A DNA stretch of 64,000 bases, from NCBI GenBank assembly GCA_004431415.1, contig QPMI01000475.1:1-64000 (forward strand), in the 5' to 3' direction. Made by a program: the position numbers and the translations under genes. Positions 11,070-20,269 of this stretch are shown piece after piece. How positions within the stretch are numbered: position 1 is the stretch's first letter; every line of letters starts with the position of its first letter. This stretch comes from Cyanophora paradoxa (taxonomy: Eukaryota; Glaucocystophyceae; Cyanophorales; Cyanophoraceae). The notes below the pieces were generated by a model, which worked only from the letters and a program-made list of their open reading frames with translations, was not told where the DNA came from and made no database searches.

Positions 11070-11158
11070 TTACTGAAAATAAGAATAAATCTGTTACCTT
11101 TGTTATCTGTTACCATTTATAGTAAGAAAACAATAAATTCTTTGTTTTATAAGTAAGA

Positions 11159-11265
11159 TTAACTCGGAAATCGCGCTGCTATCTGCTTCTCCGCTTTCTC
11201 CAACCCTGAAAAGATCTCTGTTATTCTCTCATCTATCAATTTAGATATTACGGAGGTCTTACTTT
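11159..11265 (-). pseudogene. 3' fragment of speD in the left TIR
   Basis: Reverse complement of the last 107 bp of the inner speD gene (KTSVISKLIDERITEIFSGL onward), present only because the TIR boundary lies within that gene. No start or active site. Confidence 0.9.
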
Positions 11266-11332
11266 CAAAAAAATGATGCTCGTGGGCAACCCAAAATGAT
11301 TTAAGGAAGAAGCGACAGTATAGAGTAAACCG

Positions 11333-11349
11333 GGTAAAAGATTTTCTCA
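11333..11349 (+). promoter_or_regulatory. 17-bp promoter-like motif (copy 1)
   Basis: GGTAAAAGATTTTCTCA lies 16 bp upstream of the ATG at 11,366. The identical 17-mer occurs upstream of the gene at 17,412. Confidence 0.5.
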
Positions 11350-11365
11350 GACGTAATTCAGTGTC

Positions 11366-11983
11366 ATGGCGTATCTCTTCGAAGGTGAGCCGATCTTCTC
11401 GGTTCCGATTGCTGAAATGCGATTTGGTGTGAAGGATATTCTTGATCTTGCTGAAACTATTGAGGTTTTGCATCGAAAGATTGGAACATACTCTTATCCT
11501 GGAATGGATCAAATGGTTTGTTTTGGTTATTTTCGGAGAAATTCGGATCGGATTTGTGCGAGAACTCGCGATGATCGGTTCTTCTTTAATCATGTGAATT
11601 ATAATGATCATGGTAAGTTTAGCCATCTTAATGAAGTGCGTAATGCTGAACTTGATTTCATCGTTGTTGTTAATTTTCATGATCTTCTTTTCAACACTAC
11701 AAAGACTCACGATGACGTAATTAATGCAATTGGGATATGCTATGGACAAGAAGAACATCGTGAACGTTACTATTTCCACATTCCAAGAGATCTTCGTGCT
11801 TATCATGCTAAGTTTGAAGAGCATGGATGGAAGATTGTGAACCGAGCGACTCTACGTAAATACCTTAAACAAAATGGCGCTCGTTGGGTTCGCGAAAACA
11901 ACAGATGGTATACAGAGGATCAGAATGGTGTTGTCGCTGATATCTTCAAACCATATATCCCAATAGTTAATCGTATCCAATAG
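11366..11983 (+). CDS. Hypothetical protein, 205 residues
   Basis: First gene inside the left TIR. It reads MAYLFEGEPIFSVPIAEMRF, with no domain I recognise; mixed charged and aromatic composition, no membrane segment or signal peptide. It is not a match to adenovirus-type protease by eye: I see no clear His/Asp/Cys set. The 3' end overlaps the convergent minor capsid gene by 17 bp. The upstream 17-bp motif is shared with the gene at 17,412, suggesting common timing, perhaps early. Confidence 0.65.
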   Translation: MAYLFEGEPIFSVPIAEMRFGVKDILDLAETIEVLHRKIGTYSYPGMDQMVCFGYFRRNSDRICARTRDDRFFFNHVNYNDHGKFSHLNEVRNAELDFIVVVNFHDLLFNTTKTHDDVINAIGICYGQEEHRERYYFHIPRDLRAYHAKFEEHGWKIVNRATLRKYLKQNGARWVRENNRWYTEDQNGVVADIFKPYIPIVNRIQ

Positions 11984-12869
11984 CTACAAACTCCAACTGA
12001 AACGAATTATCGATACCATTCATATCTACAAGATCACCAAAATAATCACGAAACTCAACTGTTAATTCACGAATAACAAGGTTTTTGTCTGTTATTTTTA
12101 TGTATTCACCATGCTCTCCGCTATGGTAAACATACTTCCCGATGTCCTGACTCAATTGTAATCGCAAGATCGCGCCTTGATTCTGCGGTTGCGATTTCGG
12201 GACTATATTGTGGTTCGATGCAAAAGAAGAGAGTTCCTTGATATGCATATACAAGTATTGCTCAGCGTTCATATCCGCCATCTTTGGACTTGTTGCTTTA
12301 TGTTGCAACGGCACCGGATCTGCACCATCAAACGTTATTCCCCATTGTGGGTGATTAGGTGTTATTGGTCTTCCTGCATAGGATAAGTAATTCTCAGGAG
12401 CAAATACAGACCTGTTATCTTCTAAATTATGTTGCTGGCTTACCAATAATGTAGAACTCAGACCAAGTAGTTTGGCGATTCTATTGTTTGACGCTGCTAT
12501 TTCAAATGGAACGCTGCTATAAAATTCTAACTTGTATGTCGTTGGATTGTAGTAGATCTTAAATAATATATTTTCAGTAACCGCAAAGTTTAAACCATAA
12601 TTATATGGTTGTGTCACTCCAAAATGCCCTTGGTTTACATAACCACTCGGTAATGGAAACAGTTGCTGATTAAGAGAAACACCGTCAATATTGTAACGAA
12701 TCATAATATAATCGGTTCCAATCGAATTATAGATGCTGTTGGGAATCTCTGCATACAAAATACGACACTGTCGCGGTCTGGTTATTGGTGTGGTAAGTGA
12801 GACCTTGTAAGCGTTTTCGTTTTGTCCATCTAATCGATCTCTACTATCGACATTGACAAGCCGAATCAT
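11967..12869 (-). CDS. Minor capsid (penton-like) protein, inner copy
   Basis: 300 residues, starting MIRLVNVDSRDR followed by YKVSLTTP and AEIPNSIYNS, and ending with FRDYFGDLVDMNGIDNSF. Full-length homologue of the outer 974-1,903 protein. The NxDSRDR start followed by a beta-rich domain is typical of capsid vertex or lattice proteins of polinton-like and large DNA viruses. It is divergently transcribed from the other penton-like gene over a 28-bp spacer and lies upstream of the major capsid gene, which supports a virion role. Confidence 0.7.
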   Translation of the reverse strand: MIRLVNVDSRDRLDGQNENAYKVSLTTPITRPRQCRILYAEIPNSIYNSIGTDYIMIRYNIDGVSLNQQLFPLPSGYVNQGHFGVTQPYNYGLNFAVTENILFKIYYNPTTYKLEFYSSVPFEIAASNNRIAKLLGLSSTLLVSQQHNLEDNRSVFAPENYLSYAGRPITPNHPQWGITFDGADPVPLQHKATSPKMADMNAEQYLYMHIKELSSFASNHNIVPKSQPQNQGAILRLQLSQDIGKYVYHSGEHGEYIKITDKNLVIRELTVEFRDYFGDLVDMNGIDNSFQLEFVAIGYD

Positions 12870-12897
12870 TTTATTATATGGTTATAGATAAAAGAAG
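12870..12897. promoter_or_regulatory. Bidirectional promoter of the two minor capsid genes (inner)
   Basis: A 28-bp spacer holding TATAGATAAAAGAAG reading plus and TATAACCATATAATAAAA reading minus, between divergent starts. Same length and motif as the outer spacer 946-973. Confidence 0.6.
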
Positions 12898-13902
12898 ATG
12901 CCTGTGGAATACGTTGAAGTGTCTTCCTTCAAAACGCTACCTAATCTGGATGCTCCAACATCTCGGTTTGTTGCGGATCTCCCAAAGACGTATGAGAATG
13001 TAAGAGCGGTTCGCCTTGTCTCCGCTGAATTCTATAACTCCATCCCGCTCATTAGTGGTGAAACAGAACCTGGGGATGCAACAATAGAGGATGCCTTTAT
13101 TATCAATTTCAGCCAAAAGTCCACATCCACCGGTGCAAATGCTCCTGAGATTCTTTATGATAGTTGGCGTTCTATTAGACCTGGTGCAGGTCTAAAAACC
13201 CCAATCAATACTCATCAGCAACTCGTTGCCCGAATCAATAACCGTTTTGAGAATCTCTCGCCTCCTTCTGCAATTCGCTGTGGTTGGGATGTAACCCAAA
13301 AAAAAGTTATCTTTTATGCTCCTGTGGAGTTCTATATTTGCTTCTCATATGCAAAAGATCCTTCTGTTTCTGCAATCGAGAAAGCGCTACGACATGCTCG
13401 AATCTTGGGTTTGGATGCTGGACGCTGGGGAAACAAGTTTATTAAATCACAAGTCTATGGAACAGATACAAGCTCCGTTTTTACAGGTGCAAACGTAAAT
13501 GGTATTATCTCAACATTCCCCACAGAGACCTGCAAAGATAACGTCTTTTTCGTGAGAGTAAAAGAACTGGGTGACCTCGTCCAATGTGCCGATGGTCTCC
13601 TAACTGGATACTTCCATAAACTTATGGTTCAAGATAGAGAATTCGCGGAACACGTTGTTTACAATTCGACCGAAGCAAATCCGCTGTATAAATACTATAA
13701 TAAGAAACTATCACTATCGCAATTCTCGGTAGATATAGTGAATGCTCAAAATGAATTAATTGATTTCGAGGGGCAACCTGTGCATCTGACATTCGAAATC
13801 CGTTATGGTGATGAACCCGCCGGTGATCCCATTTATGAATATTTCAAAATGAGAATGAGAGAGACCCACCCCTTCTATCCAAATATTGCTGGATTCGCGT
13901 AA
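12898..13902 (+). CDS. Penton-like minor capsid protein, inner copy
   Basis: 334 residues, starting MPVEYVEVSSFKTL. It has NVRAVRLVSAEFYNSIP, which echoes the IPNSIYN motif of the divergent minor capsid protein, and a conserved VRVKELGDLVQ segment. The two genes may be ancient paralogues or share a capsid-docking motif. It lies 54 bp upstream of the major capsid gene on the same strand. Predicted vertex or inter-capsomer protein; the specific role is inferred from neighbourhood. The outer copy is frameshifted. Confidence 0.65.
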   Translation: MPVEYVEVSSFKTLPNLDAPTSRFVADLPKTYENVRAVRLVSAEFYNSIPLISGETEPGDATIEDAFIINFSQKSTSTGANAPEILYDSWRSIRPGAGLKTPINTHQQLVARINNRFENLSPPSAIRCGWDVTQKKVIFYAPVEFYICFSYAKDPSVSAIEKALRHARILGLDAGRWGNKFIKSQVYGTDTSSVFTGANVNGIISTFPTETCKDNVFFVRVKELGDLVQCADGLLTGYFHKLMVQDREFAEHVVYNSTEANPLYKYYNKKLSLSQFSVDIVNAQNELIDFEGQPVHLTFEIRYGDEPAGDPIYEYFKMRMRETHPFYPNIAGFA

Positions 13903-13936
13903 ATTAAGGATCATTCACAGAATTTTTATATTTTTG

Positions 13937-13947
13937 TATAGTAAAAG
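13937..13947 (+). promoter_or_regulatory. Start-proximal TATAGTAAAAG motif of the major capsid gene
   Basis: TATAGTAAAAG is 9 bp before the ATG at 13,957. Near-identical TAAAAG boxes precede other virion genes at 945(-), 3,441(-), 3,485, 8,854, 12,898 and 35,106. Confidence 0.55.
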
Positions 13948-13956
13948 CAAAACAGA

Positions 13957-15354
13957 ATGGATGTTACCTCGACCCTTCAACGTCTTTCTCTGAAAGAGGC
14001 GCTAACAACGCCCGAGGAAGCCAAAGCGTTCTTCCTCGATAACTCGCTTATGCTTGGTCTTGAATCAAAGACGAAACCCGTTCTCGTTACTGTTAGTCCC
14101 TCGACAACCTATGAAAACAATGTAGGTCAACGCGTTTCTTTCAAACTTCCCCGCTACAACTTTGTTGGTAAAATCGAACTCGCTTTCGACCTTCCCGAAC
14201 TAACGGCTTTTGAAGGTGATACCGACCTGGTGCGAAATGGTTACACCCGTCCCATCGGTGCGCTTGTAGAGCGTCTTGAATTCTCGTATGGATCGTATAC
14301 CTACCACGTCCCAAGCGATTTTCTTGCGATTTTCCCACTGGTCTACTATTCTGAGGATCAGCTGGCGAAAAAGAAGCGTTCAATGGGAATGCTTCATGGA
14401 ATTCCCGCTCACGGAACCAACCGTAAAGGTGGCGCTTTCTTCGTTGAAATTCCGGTGCCGTGGTTGAACCACTACCTACCTCTTGGCGCTCTGAGCGGTG
14501 AAGCCGTAATCACTGTTTGGTTCAAAGAAGCTAACAAGGGATATCTTGAAACTTCTTATGGCGGTCGCGCTCTTCCGGTTGTGACAACCGCTGCGGATCA
14601 AACCGCAAATGACGGTCTCGGAAGCGCTACTGGTGTAACTCTTGCTAATGTCGGTCAAAACATCACCACTGGCGGTATTACTGGGTTCGAAGTTGCTGGA
14701 ACTGTTCCACCAATGACCCATTACATCTCCATTAAGTCTCCTCGTCTCTACATGCATGCTATTAACGTTTCTGATGAACTGTTCGCTACTGTTATTGAGA
14801 AGGTTAAGACCACGGGGATGGCTATTCCTGCTCTCGATATCGGTTTCGTTGATGCTATCGGTGTTGCTGCGAAAGGTAACACTCAACCCAACCGAATCAA
14901 TCTTAGCCAAATCTCTGGTCTGGTTTATGCTCTTCTTGTCTCTGTTCGCGATGCCGATGGTGTCGATACTTCCAATGGTTCTCACAGCGTTCTAAAAACG
15001 CTTGCGAACGCGAAGGATATCACGATGACCTGTGAGATTAACGGACAACGTCTTTACTCGACGGAGCCAATCCCGCTACTTAAAGGTGCGGAACTCATCG
15101 CCGATGCCTTCAAATGCTCGAATATGGACAAGGAAGCAAACCGTTACGTCCTTACTGGTCTTCCATTCTGTGTTGATGGTGAGAAGGCGATTCGCAACAT
15201 TGCCCAATCTGGATATGTTGATCTCACCAACTCGTCTTCATCATTCCTCACTCTATATCTTCCTGCTGATCGCACAATTACTGTTAACGTTCGCGCTCTC
15301 ATGCATTCGTTCATTATTGTCGATAAGGACGGAATTCGCCGCATTAATCTCTAA
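13957..15354 (+). CDS. Major capsid protein, double jelly-roll type
   Basis: 465 residues, no cysteine-rich or membrane segments, beta-rich. It resembles polinton-like major capsid proteins in size and layout: an N-terminal strand region (VSFKLPRYNFVGKIELAFDL), a conserved loop (LEFSYGSYTYHVPSDFLAI), and a second half ending RTITVNVRALMHSFIIVDKDG. It is followed 61 bp later by the packaging ATPase and preceded by two minor capsid genes, the classic morphogenesis order. Codon use is richer in C and G than in the fibre genes. The double jelly-roll assignment rests on pattern and context; a structure prediction would settle it. Confidence 0.75.
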   Translation: MDVTSTLQRLSLKEALTTPEEAKAFFLDNSLMLGLESKTKPVLVTVSPSTTYENNVGQRVSFKLPRYNFVGKIELAFDLPELTAFEGDTDLVRNGYTRPIGALVERLEFSYGSYTYHVPSDFLAIFPLVYYSEDQLAKKKRSMGMLHGIPAHGTNRKGGAFFVEIPVPWLNHYLPLGALSGEAVITVWFKEANKGYLETSYGGRALPVVTTAADQTANDGLGSATGVTLANVGQNITTGGITGFEVAGTVPPMTHYISIKSPRLYMHAINVSDELFATVIEKVKTTGMAIPALDIGFVDAIGVAAKGNTQPNRINLSQISGLVYALLVSVRDADGVDTSNGSHSVLKTLANAKDITMTCEINGQRLYSTEPIPLLKGAELIADAFKCSNMDKEANRYVLTGLPFCVDGEKAIRNIAQSGYVDLTNSSSSFLTLYLPADRTITVNVRALMHSFIIVDKDGIRRINL

Positions 15355-15415
15355 ACCATTATCAGTAAGATTTCGTTATTTTTATCTATCTTTATTAAGA
15401 AAGATCTACTACGCC

Positions 15416-16198
15416 ATGTCTGACGTTCCCGAATTTAATGCTGCTGAGATGATTAAACCCCCTTTTCGCGTATTAGCAATCGGAAAAAGCGCGACGGGCA
15501 AGTCAGAAGCGGTGAAGTATTGGCTAAAACAACTTCACGATGCGAAAAAGTTAGATGTTGTTCTTGTTATAAGTGGGACGAGTTTCAATCATTTCTGGAA
15601 TGATGTTGCTACATTACAGCTCGGTAAATGGGATGCGCCTTACATTTCTAAACTTCTCGATGAAAGACAAGAGAAAATAGAGAAAGGAGAACCTGTAAAT
15701 CAACTGTTAGTTTTGCTCGATGATTTAATAGATAATGAGTTAGTCGACCTCACCCGTGATAAAATCATTGGTTCTTTGTATTCCCGTGGTCGCCACTCGA
15801 ACATATCGATTGTCTGTATCACACAGAAACTGCGTAAGGTTTCTTCAACCATTCGCGTCAATTCAGATTATGCAATGTTCCTAAGTGCCGCCAATCGCAA
15901 AGAACTGGAAGCCATTGAAGAAGAATACAATATCATGCGGGATAAAGACGCTTTCTATAAGATGTTTGAGGAATACGTTCACTCCTATCAGTTTCTCATT
16001 TGGAGTTCTGCGAATTATTCGGTGGAATACTATGTTGATAAAGCGGAACTCGTTAAAGACTTTAAGTTTCCTCGGTTCCATCGCAAACCAAAAAAGAAAG
16101 AAGATGAATTAAAACCGCCTGAGAAGGAGGAAGCGCCGAAAGAGATTAAAAGCGCTGTTCACACGAATAAGTTGATGCGATATAAGAGGGGATTGTAA
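15416..16198 (+). CDS. FtsK/HerA-type DNA packaging ATPase (A32-like)
   Basis: 260 residues from the ATG at 15,416; upstream codons in the same frame overlap the capsid gene and are unlikely to be used. The P-loop GKSATGKS lies at residues 23-30 and the Walker B LLVLLDDLID around 97-106 (D102/D103). A sensor-like segment (RGRHSNISIVCITQKLR) follows, then a lysine-rich tail. This is the motor that pumps viral DNA into the capsid in polintons, virophages and large DNA viruses. It lies directly downstream of the major capsid gene. Confidence 0.9.
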   Translation: MSDVPEFNAAEMIKPPFRVLAIGKSATGKSEAVKYWLKQLHDAKKLDVVLVISGTSFNHFWNDVATLQLGKWDAPYISKLLDERQEKIEKGEPVNQLLVLLDDLIDNELVDLTRDKIIGSLYSRGRHSNISIVCITQKLRKVSSTIRVNSDYAMFLSAANRKELEAIEEEYNIMRDKDAFYKMFEEYVHSYQFLIWSSANYSVEYYVDKAELVKDFKFPRFHRKPKKKEDELKPPEKEEAPKEIKSAVHTNKLMRYKRGL

Positions 16199-16226
16199 AA
16201 TTATCTCTGTATGTTATAAATATACA

Positions 16227-16958
16227 ATGCCGCCGAAACGTAGAGGTGTTCCCGCTGGTGCTATGTCATATTCCGGCGGTGAAAGTAATGGATCTCTCAA
16301 CACTACACCGATGAAATTCAACGGAATGAGCGAAGTGAAACCATCGCAACAGGAAGAAGACCCCTTAAATGCGGCGTATGAAGAAGCGCCCGGTGATAAA
16401 GCGCCGCAGACCTCCCAAAGTGAGCAACTGAACATTTCACCGGAAGTCTCGAAGATGAAGGCGGTCGGTGAAGGTGCGCGTCGAATTATCGGTGCTGCCG
16501 ATGATCGCGGACTGGGTCTGCAAGATCTTTCACTCGCTCGCAAAGGTGAAGGTGTTTCAAAAGAATCCGACAAGGTAATTCAATCGATGGCTGGTGAAGT
16601 AACTTACAAGGTTGCGCCAACTCAAAACATCCACCGGATCCCGAAAGCGCAATGGGATGAGATGACCGCTAAATTAAAGGATCTGGAAGCGAAATCAAGC
16701 GCTCTTGAACAGTATGTAACCGAGAAGAAGGAGAGATCGAAAATCAAGGAAATGCTGCGCAAAGAAGTATTCCGAATGGGTATTACTGGTGTTCCTGATA
16801 AGCAGTTTATTGGTAAGAAGGAGACCCAAATTGACGAACAAGCGGTAGATGAGTTGAAGACAAAGACCCAAAAGGGAACTGTTGAACCTGGTGCTACCAA
16901 AGCGGAAGTCGACAAAGGTGTAGCTCCCACAGCATACAAGCGGAGAGTTTGGCTTTAA
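16227..16958 (+). CDS. Hypothetical protein with coiled coil, 243 residues
   Basis: The start MPPKRRGVPAGAMSYSGG is basic and glycine-rich. The middle is acidic and disordered; residues about 145-185 (MTAKLKDLEAKSSALEQY) look like a coiled coil, followed by a lysine-rich C-terminus. Its position 28 bp after the ATPase suggests a virion or core protein. No homologue recognised. Confidence 0.6.
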   Translation: MPPKRRGVPAGAMSYSGGESNGSLNTTPMKFNGMSEVKPSQQEEDPLNAAYEEAPGDKAPQTSQSEQLNISPEVSKMKAVGEGARRIIGAADDRGLGLQDLSLARKGEGVSKESDKVIQSMAGEVTYKVAPTQNIHRIPKAQWDEMTAKLKDLEAKSSALEQYVTEKKERSKIKEMLRKEVFRMGITGVPDKQFIGKKETQIDEQAVDELKTKTQKGTVEPGATKAEVDKGVAPTAYKRRVWL

Positions 16959-16984
16959 TTATATATTGTTTAAAGAGGGAATCA

Positions 16985-17203
16985 ATGGAGTTTCTGAAAA
17001 AGATCATTGAGATGTTTGAGATGCATTGCGTAACCGATTGTCACAATGACTGCTGCGATACGAAATTCGAAATGGATTTCTCAGATGGTGGAAGCGATGG
17101 AGGGCGAAGGCAATCACAAGATTCGATAACAACTGAGACAGTCACCGTTACAGAAACAGAGACTGTCCGTCGCCGATCGTTTGCGCAAAACGATCATAAA
17201 TAA
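16985..17203 (+). CDS. Small acidic protein, 72 residues
   Basis: MEFLKKIIEMFEMHC start with a cysteine/histidine cluster (HCVTDCHNDCCD) and a Thr/Glu-rich stretch (TETVTVTETETVRRR). It may bind metal through the CxxxC-HxxCC cluster. Immediately downstream of the 243-residue gene on the same strand. Function unknown. Confidence 0.5.
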   Translation: MEFLKKIIEMFEMHCVTDCHNDCCDTKFEMDFSDGGSDGGRRQSQDSITTETVTVTETETVRRRSFAQNDHK

Positions 17204-17224
17204 TATCTTTGGTTATGGTATCAA

Positions 17225-17335
17225 ATGTCATACGAAGAGATCTACTCCATCATACTATCGAAACGACAGATTTACGCCGTTAAATCTGCTATTGAAGAAC
17301 GTAGACACCAACTGGCTTTGGTCACCAAAAAATGA
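17225..17335 (+). CDS. Very short frame, 36 residues
   Basis: Starts MSYEEIYSIILSKRQ and ends VTKK. It lies in an otherwise empty gap between two small genes, in codon style like its neighbours. Coding status uncertain. Confidence 0.3.
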   Translation: MSYEEIYSIILSKRQIYAVKSAIEERRHQLALVTKK

Positions 17336-17375
17336 CACTATAAACTACTTAAAGACGTAACGCATAATACAGAGT

Positions 17376-17392
17376 GGTAAAAGATTTTCTCA
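17376..17392 (+). promoter_or_regulatory. 17-bp promoter-like motif (copy 2)
   Basis: GGTAAAAGATTTTCTCA again, followed by a TATATATAAA box, 19 bp before the ATG at 17,412. Identical to 11,333-11,349. Confidence 0.55.
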
Positions 17393-17411
17393 ACTATATA
17401 TAAAGTGGAAC

Positions 17412-17648
17412 ATGGCGACTGTAATTCATATAACCGAAGACATGATTAGTGTTATCGAATTCGGCGAAGAAGAAGAGGAGACCCGCGCCAATTACAAGAT
17501 GAGAGATGCTCTCAGGAAGCGAACGCTCTACAACGAAGACCCGGTTTATCGGGAGTATAAGAAGGCGCAATCGCTCGCTTCATATTATCGTCGTAAGGAG
17601 CGGGAGGGAATTGAAAACAAGTCGCGGGGACGTCCACGAAAGTATTAA
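17412..17648 (+). CDS. Small basic protein with AT-hook-like tail, 78 residues
   Basis: The N-terminus is acidic (EFGEEEEETR), the C-terminus basic and ends SRGRPRKY, an AT-hook-like RGRP core that would contact AT minor grooves. It could be a DNA-binding regulator or virion DNA protein; this is inferred from the motif alone. It carries the 17-bp promoter motif shared with 11,366. Confidence 0.55.
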   Translation: MATVIHITEDMISVIEFGEEEEETRANYKMRDALRKRTLYNEDPVYREYKKAQSLASYYRRKEREGIENKSRGRPRKY

Positions 17649-17854
17649 GGGAAACACCCATTTGACCGCTGAACCCAATTACTCATTTTTCGAGCGGTCT
17701 ATCGATATGCTTCGATAGATCCATTACCATCTCCCGATTGCCGTTTTTGGTAATTGAAGAGATATCAACCACTTAAAGGTTAGCCGCCAAAAAATGACAG
17801 GAAACCGGAGAAACTCTTTTCTCCATCATAGATAAGACACCCCCGATTATCGAG
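17649..17854. other. Short spacer with inverted repeats before the primase gene
   Basis: It contains small hairpins: GACCGCT...AGCGGTC (17,663-17,700) and ATCGATATGCTTCGATAG. They may end the upstream transcript or regulate the primase gene. No frame of note. Confidence 0.35.
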
Positions 17855-20206
17855 ATGAACGCTGCCGCCAAGAAATCCCTGAAACGCCTTGTTGATTGGC
17901 TTCGTGAAGACGATGTCCGGTCTGAGAATATCGTAATCCCCGTCGATCCCGATACCAAAAAACCCCTCTTCGCCCATAAAGACGGATCGTGGACTTGGGA
18001 TAAATTCGATGAAGCCCTGAAATCCGGTAAGTATACTGCTTGGGGCATTCTCGCTCGCAACATCGTGGTTATCGACTTCGACCAAGAGGAGGATTTCGCC
18101 AAATTCGAGGAGGAATATCCCGATGATTTCGGTGGTGTCAATCCTCTTGCTAAAACCAAAAAAGGATATCATGTTTACTTCTCTCGTCCTACTGACTTCG
18201 ATGCTGTTAAGCTCTGGGATAAAGCGGGTGCTTTCAAAGGTTATCCCAAGATTGACTGCAAAACAATTGCATCCACTGGAACGGCTGGGTTGATCAACGT
18301 TTCCCCAAGCCCTGGTAAAACTTGGATCAGAGAACCATGGGCGGAAGGCTGTGAGTTGATCGAACCGAGTGCTGAACTCCAAAAGTGGATGATTGAAAAC
18401 TACCTTTTTCCGAGAGGATCTTTCAGTTTCGTTGAAAAGGGTATTGAGGAGAACTTACAGAAAGCTATCTTTGAGAAACTGGAAGAATTTGGATTCATCA
18501 CACCCACGATCATCAATGAGACGGAGCATGGCTACAATTTCACTGCTGAAAACAAAGGGAATGATTGTCCTTGTTGCAATCGAGTTCACGATTCCAACAA
18601 TTGGTATGTGATTCGAGGAAAAGAGAAGGGCATATATATCGTTTCGAGTTACAGTGCGAATTGCAAGAAGCGTTCTATCATCGTGCGAGTCAAAGAGGAG
18701 ACTTTGGCTAATATCGATCACCTAATTGATAAGTCTACGGGTTCAGATGGCGGGCATTATGATGTTGCGGATGTTGCTTACCTCATTCTGCGGGAAAGCT
18801 ACAAGTTTTCGAACAAGACTTGGTTCAAGTTCAATGAGAAAAGTGGTATTTGGGAGATGGATGATACTGGAAAGCGAATCTATCTTTGTCTGAGTGCGAA
18901 AGTTTGTCCTGCTTATCTGAAACGTGCTATTGAATACTCAACAAAAGCGCTTCGTGATGAAGAGAACCGTAATATGTTCGAAGAGAAGGCAAAGACGTTG
19001 CTTGGAATTGCAAAGATGCTGAAACAAACTTCATATCGGAGGTCGGTTATCAATGATCTCGAAGTTTACCTGAGTGATAGATTGTTCTTTGGGAAACTTG
19101 ATACTGTTCCCAACGTGATCGGGTTCACAAATGGAGTATTCGACTTGAAGACTATGTCTTTTCGCAAAGGAGTTCCGGATGATATGATCAGTAAGACTGT
19201 TGGCTATGATTACACCACAGAAATCGATCAAGAGAAAGTTGAGAAACTCAAATCGATTTACGCTGATATTATCGAATGCCCAATTGATCGTAACTACGTT
19301 CTCGGTTCCATTGCTTTCTCATTGTCTGGTAAGATCGAAAACCAAAAATATCATTTCTGGACTGGAATTGGAGCAAATGGTAAATCACTCCTTCAAGAGT
19401 TGGTGAAAGATACCTATGGTGAATACTATGGATCTCTTGATATGTCGTATTGGACGAAACCAAAGAAAAGTTCATCGGAGGCGTCACCCGAACTTGCCGA
19501 TATTCTTGGAAAAAGGATTGTTTTCAGTAATGAAGCGGAAGATGGCGATAAACTTCAACTCAACAAGATTAAACAGATCAGTGGAGGCAATGAGTTGAAG
19601 GTTCGCGCTCTTTTCAAGGATCCCGTAGTCTTTGTTCCAATGTTTCAGCTGTTCTTGTCAACAAATGACAACCTTGGATTGAGCAAACCCGATAACGCAA
19701 TTGAGAGGCGGACATCTTACTACCGGTTCAAGTGTGTATTCAAACCAAACCCTGGTGAAGGCGAGAAGTTAGCCGATACATCACTTATGTATCTTCTGCG
19801 TGACGATGATGATTACAAGATGGCTAACATGTCAATCTTCTTGGAGATGTGGAAATCCCAAGATCTTCTGAAATTGATGAAGAACCCGCCACAGACCATC
19901 ATTGATGAAGGAGCGAGTTACTTTGCTGAAAATGATAAGATCGGCGAGTGGCTGCGCAACAACTACGAGAAAACAGGAAGCCGGACTGATTTCGTCCCAA
20001 GTGACACGATCATCAAGGGGTTCCGTTCTGTTGATGAGAAAGCGGATCCCATCAGCATTGGTAAGCCAGTTCGGGAGATCTACAATATCAAATCTGAGAC
20101 CAAGAAAGAAAGAGGTCAGGTATCCCGTGGATATTTCGGATTGAAGAAGAAACAGATCGGAGAATTCGTTGATGATGATGGAATCGACAGCGATATCGAG
20201 GCTTGA
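17855..20206 (+). CDS. AEP primase-SF3 helicase fusion (D5-like)
   Basis: 783 residues. The N-terminal archaeo-eukaryotic primase/prim-pol domain has DFD (D74, D76) and a YHVYF motif (H106). A middle region (about 215-440) with a CPCC...C zinc cluster and D5_N-like helical part follows. The superfamily 3 helicase has Walker A GIGANGKS at 504-511, Walker B KRIVFSNE and motif C FQLFLSTND. It would prime and unwind viral DNA. Such fusions are usual in virophages and large viruses; finding one with a protein-primed polymerase is less usual for polintons. The GGTAAC hairpin lies just downstream. Confidence 0.92.
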   Translation: MNAAAKKSLKRLVDWLREDDVRSENIVIPVDPDTKKPLFAHKDGSWTWDKFDEALKSGKYTAWGILARNIVVIDFDQEEDFAKFEEEYPDDFGGVNPLAKTKKGYHVYFSRPTDFDAVKLWDKAGAFKGYPKIDCKTIASTGTAGLINVSPSPGKTWIREPWAEGCELIEPSAELQKWMIENYLFPRGSFSFVEKGIEENLQKAIFEKLEEFGFITPTIINETEHGYNFTAENKGNDCPCCNRVHDSNNWYVIRGKEKGIYIVSSYSANCKKRSIIVRVKEETLANIDHLIDKSTGSDGGHYDVADVAYLILRESYKFSNKTWFKFNEKSGIWEMDDTGKRIYLCLSAKVCPAYLKRAIEYSTKALRDEENRNMFEEKAKTLLGIAKMLKQTSYRRSVINDLEVYLSDRLFFGKLDTVPNVIGFTNGVFDLKTMSFRKGVPDDMISKTVGYDYTTEIDQEKVEKLKSIYADIIECPIDRNYVLGSIAFSLSGKIENQKYHFWTGIGANGKSLLQELVKDTYGEYYGSLDMSYWTKPKKSSSEASPELADILGKRIVFSNEAEDGDKLQLNKIKQISGGNELKVRALFKDPVVFVPMFQLFLSTNDNLGLSKPDNAIERRTSYYRFKCVFKPNPGEGEKLADTSLMYLLRDDDDYKMANMSIFLEMWKSQDLLKLMKNPPQTIIDEGASYFAENDKIGEWLRNNYEKTGSRTDFVPSDTIIKGFRSVDEKADPISIGKPVREIYNIKSETKKERGQVSRGYFGLKKKQIGEFVDDDGIDSDIEA

Positions 20207-20269
20207 AGAAGAAAATCAAAATAATATATTTAACTGATAATTCATTTTTTATAACTTTACTGAATATGG

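Larger units (their letters stand above)
9588..11265. repeat. Left terminal inverted repeat of the inner element (1,678 bp)
   Basis: It is the reverse complement of 37,589-39,267. Order from the tip inward: terminal hairpin (9,588-9,694); AT-rich DNA rich in TTAAAT and CGATT words (9,695-10,020); an array of 11 units of about 60 bp (10,050-10,704); two GGTAAC hairpins (10,765-10,853 and 10,982-11,069); and a fragment of the last 35 SpeD codons on the minus strand (11,159-11,265). No intact gene lies inside. The two TIRs differ by one base in length. Confidence 0.95.
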
